Shown here: in pieces, positions 28,819 to 31,004 of the stretch
Position numbering within the stretch: position 1 is the stretch's first letter
Layout of the letters: each line of letters starts with the position of its first letter
IMG/VR virus record: IMGVR_UViG_3300042876_000613
Coordinates: 1-31,004 of that record
From: a virus
Length of the DNA: 31,004 bases
Reading direction: 5' to 3' (one strand)
Notes under the pieces: generated by a model
What the model saw: the letters and a program-made list of their open reading frames with translations, nothing else
Database searches by the model: none
Told to the model about the DNA's origin: nothing
Position numbers and translations under genes: made by a program

Positions 28819-29240
28819 TGTCAACCGTCGCCACTATCGAGGATACCATCCTCCAGGCACTTACCAACCTCAACTGCTGGGCCATGATCCAGAGTGCGGG
28901 GCGTAAAACCCTTCCGGATTCGATCTACTATCCGGCCTGCTTTGCGATCTGGGATGGTGACGAAGATGCCGAAAGCGAACCCCGTCCGATTGATGCCGTC
29001 GATTTCAAGGTAATCATCCAGGTGCAAAACTTGGCCGGAGAGGATCAAGTGGCGACTGACATTTATGCGCTCAACGATCTGGTCAGGACTGCCATCCGGG
29101 GTAAAACGTTGGGGATCTCCGGCATAGAACCGTTCACCTGTAAATACCGCCGTTGCACTGATTACGATGATAGCGACGGCATGATTGAGTACACGCATCT
29201 CTACCGCACCCGGCAATATCAGCCAATAGTAACCGAATAG
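28818..29240 (+). CDS. Mu gp37-like tail terminator/completion protein
   Basis: 140 residues: an N-terminal helix (VATIEDTILQALTNLN), then alternating strands with PACFAIWDGDEDAESEPRPI and VDFKVIIQVQNLAGEDQVAT, a helix (IYALNDLVRTAIRGKTLG) and a last strand MIEYTHLYRTRQY. This is the alpha/beta layout of gp37/DUF1834 and other tail terminators, which cap the tail tube and join it to the head. Position after DUF1320 supports this. Confidence 0.75.
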   Translation: MSTVATIEDTILQALTNLNCWAMIQSAGRKTLPDSIYYPACFAIWDGDEDAESEPRPIDAVDFKVIIQVQNLAGEDQVATDIYALNDLVRTAIRGKTLGISGIEPFTCKYRRCTDYDDSDGMIEYTHLYRTRQYQPIVTE

Positions 29241-29249
29241 GAGGGCACC

Positions 29250-29435
29250 ATGCCTAAGACACCGCCCCACGGAATCCGCTGTTCCGTTAAGGACGCATCA
29301 CAAACAGTCATCATAAACAACGACCAGCCGGTCGATAACAGCGAACCGATTCAAACATCGGCAAGTCCGCTTGAATCAGTCACCACACAGCTCCAAACAG
29401 CCCCGGCGTCGTCATCTAAAAAAGGAGGTAAATAA
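29250..29435 (+). CDS. small Ser/Thr/Gln-rich protein before the tail tube gene
   Basis: 61 residues with low-complexity composition (NNDQPVDNSEPIQTSASPLE) and a Lys/Gly end. AGGAGGG stands 5 bases before the ATG, and its stop is 2 bases before the tail tube gene. It takes the place of Mu gp38 but shows no resemblance to DUF2635. Probably real because of spacing and ribosome site; function unknown. Confidence 0.6.
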   Translation: MPKTPPHGIRCSVKDASQTVIINNDQPVDNSEPIQTSASPLESVTTQLQTAPASSSKKGGK

Positions 29436-29437
29436 CT

Positions 29438-30388
29438 ATGTTGAGTAGACGTGCAGTAATAGCCGGAGCCATAGAAGCTGTTGAGGGCGTTGCCGAAGCC
29501 ATCACCGTTGCCGATGGTGGCGTCATGGCTATCAACGTAAAATGGGACCCGGACTTCGATATGGAAAAACGGGAAGATGTCATGAGCGAATCTCTCTCGC
29601 CGCTGCAGCCGCTTGTCGGTGCAAAAAAAGGGACTCTTACGTTCCAACTGGAACTCAAAGGCGCTGGTACTGCCTACGCCGCGCTGGTAAAACCCGCGTG
29701 CGGCAAATACCTGCGCGCCTGCGGTTTTGCTGAAACCATTGTCACCACCGCCGGGGTGGAAACGGCAACGTATGAACCGGCATCCACCGGAGTCCCCAGC
29801 ATAACCCTCTGGTTCTACCATGATGGTGTGGTGAAAAAGCTCTACGGCTGTCGCGGCAATGCAAAACTTTCCGCAAAGAAAGGCAAGCGTTTCCTGATTG
29901 ATTTCAGCTTCCAGGGTGTCTATGGAGGCATAGCGGATCTTGCGATCATCAGCCCAACCTATGAGCCGACCGCCCCGCCTCTTTTCCTGAACGCCTCTCT
30001 GACCATCGGTGCTTACGCCGCCGTGGTTGATTCCTTTGATGCCGACATGGGCAATACGCTGGAGGTGCTCGGGTCCGTCAACAATGTTACCGGGTATCGC
30101 GTCTGCAACATCACCAAACGTTATCCGGTCGGGAAACTTGATCCGGAGATGACCCTGAAGGCAACTCATGACTGGTATGGCCTGTGGGAAGCAGGTACTC
30201 CCGCCGCTCTCAATATTGGCCCTATTGTCGGTGAAGGTGATTACAACACCTTTGCCATCACCGCTCCGAAAATGGTCACCACCAAAATCGGCGAAGGGGA
30301 TCGCGGCGGCCAGCAGGTAGCCAACCACGATTACACCTTTGTTCGTGATACTGGCGACGATGAATTTGTTCTGACGTTTTCTAAGTAA
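29438..30388 (+). CDS. phage tail tube protein (long non-contractile tail)
   Basis: 316 residues, beta-rich. Segments match the tail tube family that I recall: MLSRRAVIAGAIEAVEGVAE at the start, GTLTFQLELKGAGT, YLRACGFAET, TLWFYHDGVVKKLYGCRGNA, FQGVYGGIADLAI and FDADMGNTLEVLGSVNNVTG, then ...MTLKATHDWYGLW. Such proteins form the tube of siphovirus tails. No sheath gene lies nearby, which separates this phage from Mu itself. AAAGGAGG precedes the start. Confidence 0.85.
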   Translation: MLSRRAVIAGAIEAVEGVAEAITVADGGVMAINVKWDPDFDMEKREDVMSESLSPLQPLVGAKKGTLTFQLELKGAGTAYAALVKPACGKYLRACGFAETIVTTAGVETATYEPASTGVPSITLWFYHDGVVKKLYGCRGNAKLSAKKGKRFLIDFSFQGVYGGIADLAIISPTYEPTAPPLFLNASLTIGAYAAVVDSFDADMGNTLEVLGSVNNVTGYRVCNITKRYPVGKLDPEMTLKATHDWYGLWEAGTPAALNIGPIVGEGDYNTFAITAPKMVTTKIGEGDRGGQQVANHDYTFVRDTGDDEFVLTFSK

Positions 30389-30398
30389 CCACCCCCAA

Positions 30399-30421
30399 CC
30401 CCCTCCTTATAAAGGAGGGGG
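30399..30421 (+). other. perfect hairpin with CCTCC/GGAGG core after the tail tube gene
   Basis: CCCCCTCCTT (30399-30408) pairs perfectly with AAGGAGGGGG (30412-30421), 3-base loop, followed by CTTAAATTC. Same core as the hairpins at 24492 and 27852. Could limit readthrough after the abundant tube protein; T-run is poor. Confidence 0.5.
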
Positions 30422-30453
30422 CTTAAATTCATATTAAAGAGGAGTTTAACCCC

Positions 30454-30867
30454 ATGTCTGAATTCAATATTAAAAATCTCGACACTGCCCCGCTTTCCGA
30501 TCAAGGCATCAAGCGCTTTCTCCGGCACCCTAAGACAAATGAGCAGCTGCCGCTGTTCGTAGTTATTAAAGGTGCTGACTCTGATGCATATCAGCGGGTA
30601 TCCGACGCGTCGCTTAACTCTGTATTTGACCAGATCGCTAAAACCGGCAAGGTACAACGCTCTGCCGTTGACGTTCGTGAAGAAAAAGTGAAATCCACCT
30701 GTGCCATGATAACCGAGTGGGGTGGCGGTTTTGAGGGTGAAGACATTACCGACCCGGCACAGTTTACCGCTGCCAAAGAGAAGTTTTTCGGCTGGCGCGG
30801 ATATGCCTGGGCGCTTGACCAGGTCAATTTCCTAATTCTGGATCGTACCAATTTTTTGCCCGAATAA
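30454..30867 (+). CDS. tail assembly chaperone (gpG-type, 0-frame product)
   Basis: 137 residues. The C-terminal region with WGGGFEGEDITDPAQFTAAK, then FGWRGYAWALDQVNFLILDR and TNFLPE, matches chaperones that coat the tape-measure protein during tail assembly. The gene lies right after the tail tube, the standard position. Near its end it carries a T TTT TTG slippery heptamer (30852-30858), so a fraction of ribosomes should make a longer GT-type product. Confidence 0.85.
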   Translation: MSEFNIKNLDTAPLSDQGIKRFLRHPKTNEQLPLFVVIKGADSDAYQRVSDASLNSVFDQIAKTGKVQRSAVDVREEKVKSTCAMITEWGGGFEGEDITDPAQFTAAKEKFFGWRGYAWALDQVNFLILDRTNFLPE

Positions 30868-30885
30868 CGCGCTCGCTTTGCGCGT
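30852..30885 (+). promoter_or_regulatory. programmed -1 ribosomal frameshift signal
   Basis: The heptamer T TTT TTG lies in the zero frame of the chaperone at 30852-30858, with the stop TAA at 30865-30867. An 8-base spacer follows, then a hairpin ACGCGC/GCGCGT (30867-30872 with 30880-30885, 7-base loop). The -1 frame after the slip is open to the window end. Slippery site, spacer, structure and open frame all fit. Confidence 0.75.
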
Positions 30886-31004
30886 GTGCTGAACGCCTTG
30901 CCCTGCACAGGGAAGATGCCGGTGGGGTGTTGTGTCACCCCGCCGGTTTGCATATCTGGCGGTGGTTTTTGGAAATCAGTCGCTCCAGGGGCAAGCACAC
31001 CATG
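30858..31004 (+). CDS. -1 frame extension of the tail assembly chaperone (GT-type, partial)
   Basis: Reading from 30858 in the -1 frame gives ARITRSLCACAERLALHRED and continues for 49 codons to the window edge without a stop. The frame has no start of its own near the slip. In lambda-type tails the G-GT fusion bridges the tail tube protein to the tape measure. The gene would continue beyond the window; the ATG at 31002-31004 is in this frame and could instead start a following gene. Confidence 0.6.
30919..30946. other. stable hairpin inside the frameshift extension
   Basis: CCGGTGGGGTG (30919-30929) pairs with CACCCCGCCGG (30936-30946), one wobble, 6-base loop, followed by TTTGC. It lies 61 bases downstream of the slip site, too far to be the main stimulator. 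It may be a weak terminator or a by-product of coding. Confidence 0.4.

Larger units (their letters stand above)
256..31004. mobile_element. Mu-like transposable prophage, left end and about 30.7 kb; right end outside the window
   Basis: Gene order follows phage Mu: repressor, Ner, A transposase, B ATPase, early genes, GemA, Mor, lysis, gp25-gp29, F, G, protease, decoration, capsid, gp36-like, gp37-like. The tail tube and chaperone are of the long non-contractile type seen in B3/D3112-like transposable phages, instead of Mu sheath and tube. The left end is placed at TGTGAAG (256) because a host reading frame breaks off there and transposable phages end in TG...CA. The exact base is an inference. 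No inactivating lesion was found in the core replication or packaging genes, so the element may be functional. Confidence 0.93.

Noticed and set aside
29351-30328. 325-residue minus-strand open frame across the tail tube gene
   Set aside because: Antisense shadow of a gene with clear tail tube features; the translated sequence is Gly/His/Arg-rich and lacks a credible start.
1-31004. tRNA genes, rRNA, CRISPR arrays, insertion sequences with their own transposase
   Set aside because: Looked for by eye on both strands; none seen. The only transposase is the MuA-type gene.

Overview
The window is the left host junction and most of a Mu-like (transposable) prophage, apparently with a non-contractile (siphovirus-type) tail, in a Gram-negative bacterium. 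Sec signal peptides, lipoboxes and a spanin-like gene indicate a Gram-negative host. The style of the secreted proteins suggests a Geobacter/Desulfuromonadales-type deltaproteobacterium, but that is only an impression. The first ~255 bases are host DNA: the 3' end of one gene and the start of a flippase-like membrane protein gene that is cut off mid-domain. Phage sequence starts at about 256 (TGTGAAG...) and runs to the right edge. The right end of the prophage is outside the window.

Layout: 256-419 left terminus with direct repeats (candidate transposase sites). 420-1501 two non-canonical genes, a secreted protein (-) and a stand-alone response-regulator receiver (+), placed between the phage end and the repressor. 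1440-2620 lysogeny switch: repressor (-), CGGACAA operators, divergent promoters, Ner. 2670-3813 three small early genes. 3817-6908 MuA-type transposase and MuB-type ATPase. 6912-12134 a long chain of small, mostly overlapping early genes (winged-helix, HTH and Cys-rich proteins, DUF3164, HU). 12138-13528 GemA and a double-length Mor-type activator. 13580-16777 an AT-richer block of cargo genes separated by hairpins (lipoprotein, phage hypotheticals, YopX, secreted protein). 16778-17073 a regulatory region. 17074-18636 lysis genes. 18626-24480 TraR-like protein, gp25/26/27-like, terminase, portal, gpF and gpG. 24672-24920 an Acb2-like anti-CBASS gene. 24926-25068 a second copy of the same regulatory module. 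25085-30867 protease/scaffold, decoration, major capsid, connectors, tail tube and a tail assembly chaperone with a -1 frameshift signal.

Genes appear to work in the Mu order: repressor versus Ner decide lysogeny; A and B transpose; the Mor-type protein then probably switches on late operons. Its likely targets are two near-identical modules at 16.8 kb and 24.9 kb, each a TTGACA/ATAAGGCG block, an intrinsic terminator and a TTTACG-N4-CGTAAA palindrome followed 19 bp later by CCGTACTGTCCCC. No separate C activator, Gam, tRNA or CRISPR array was seen.

The most notable points are the twin late-control modules, the textbook frameshift site at 30852-30858, the Acb2-like gene, a major capsid protein whose best-supported start gives it a Sec-type signal peptide, and the receiver-domain gene next to the repressor. 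All identifications are by reading the sequence; no database search was run.
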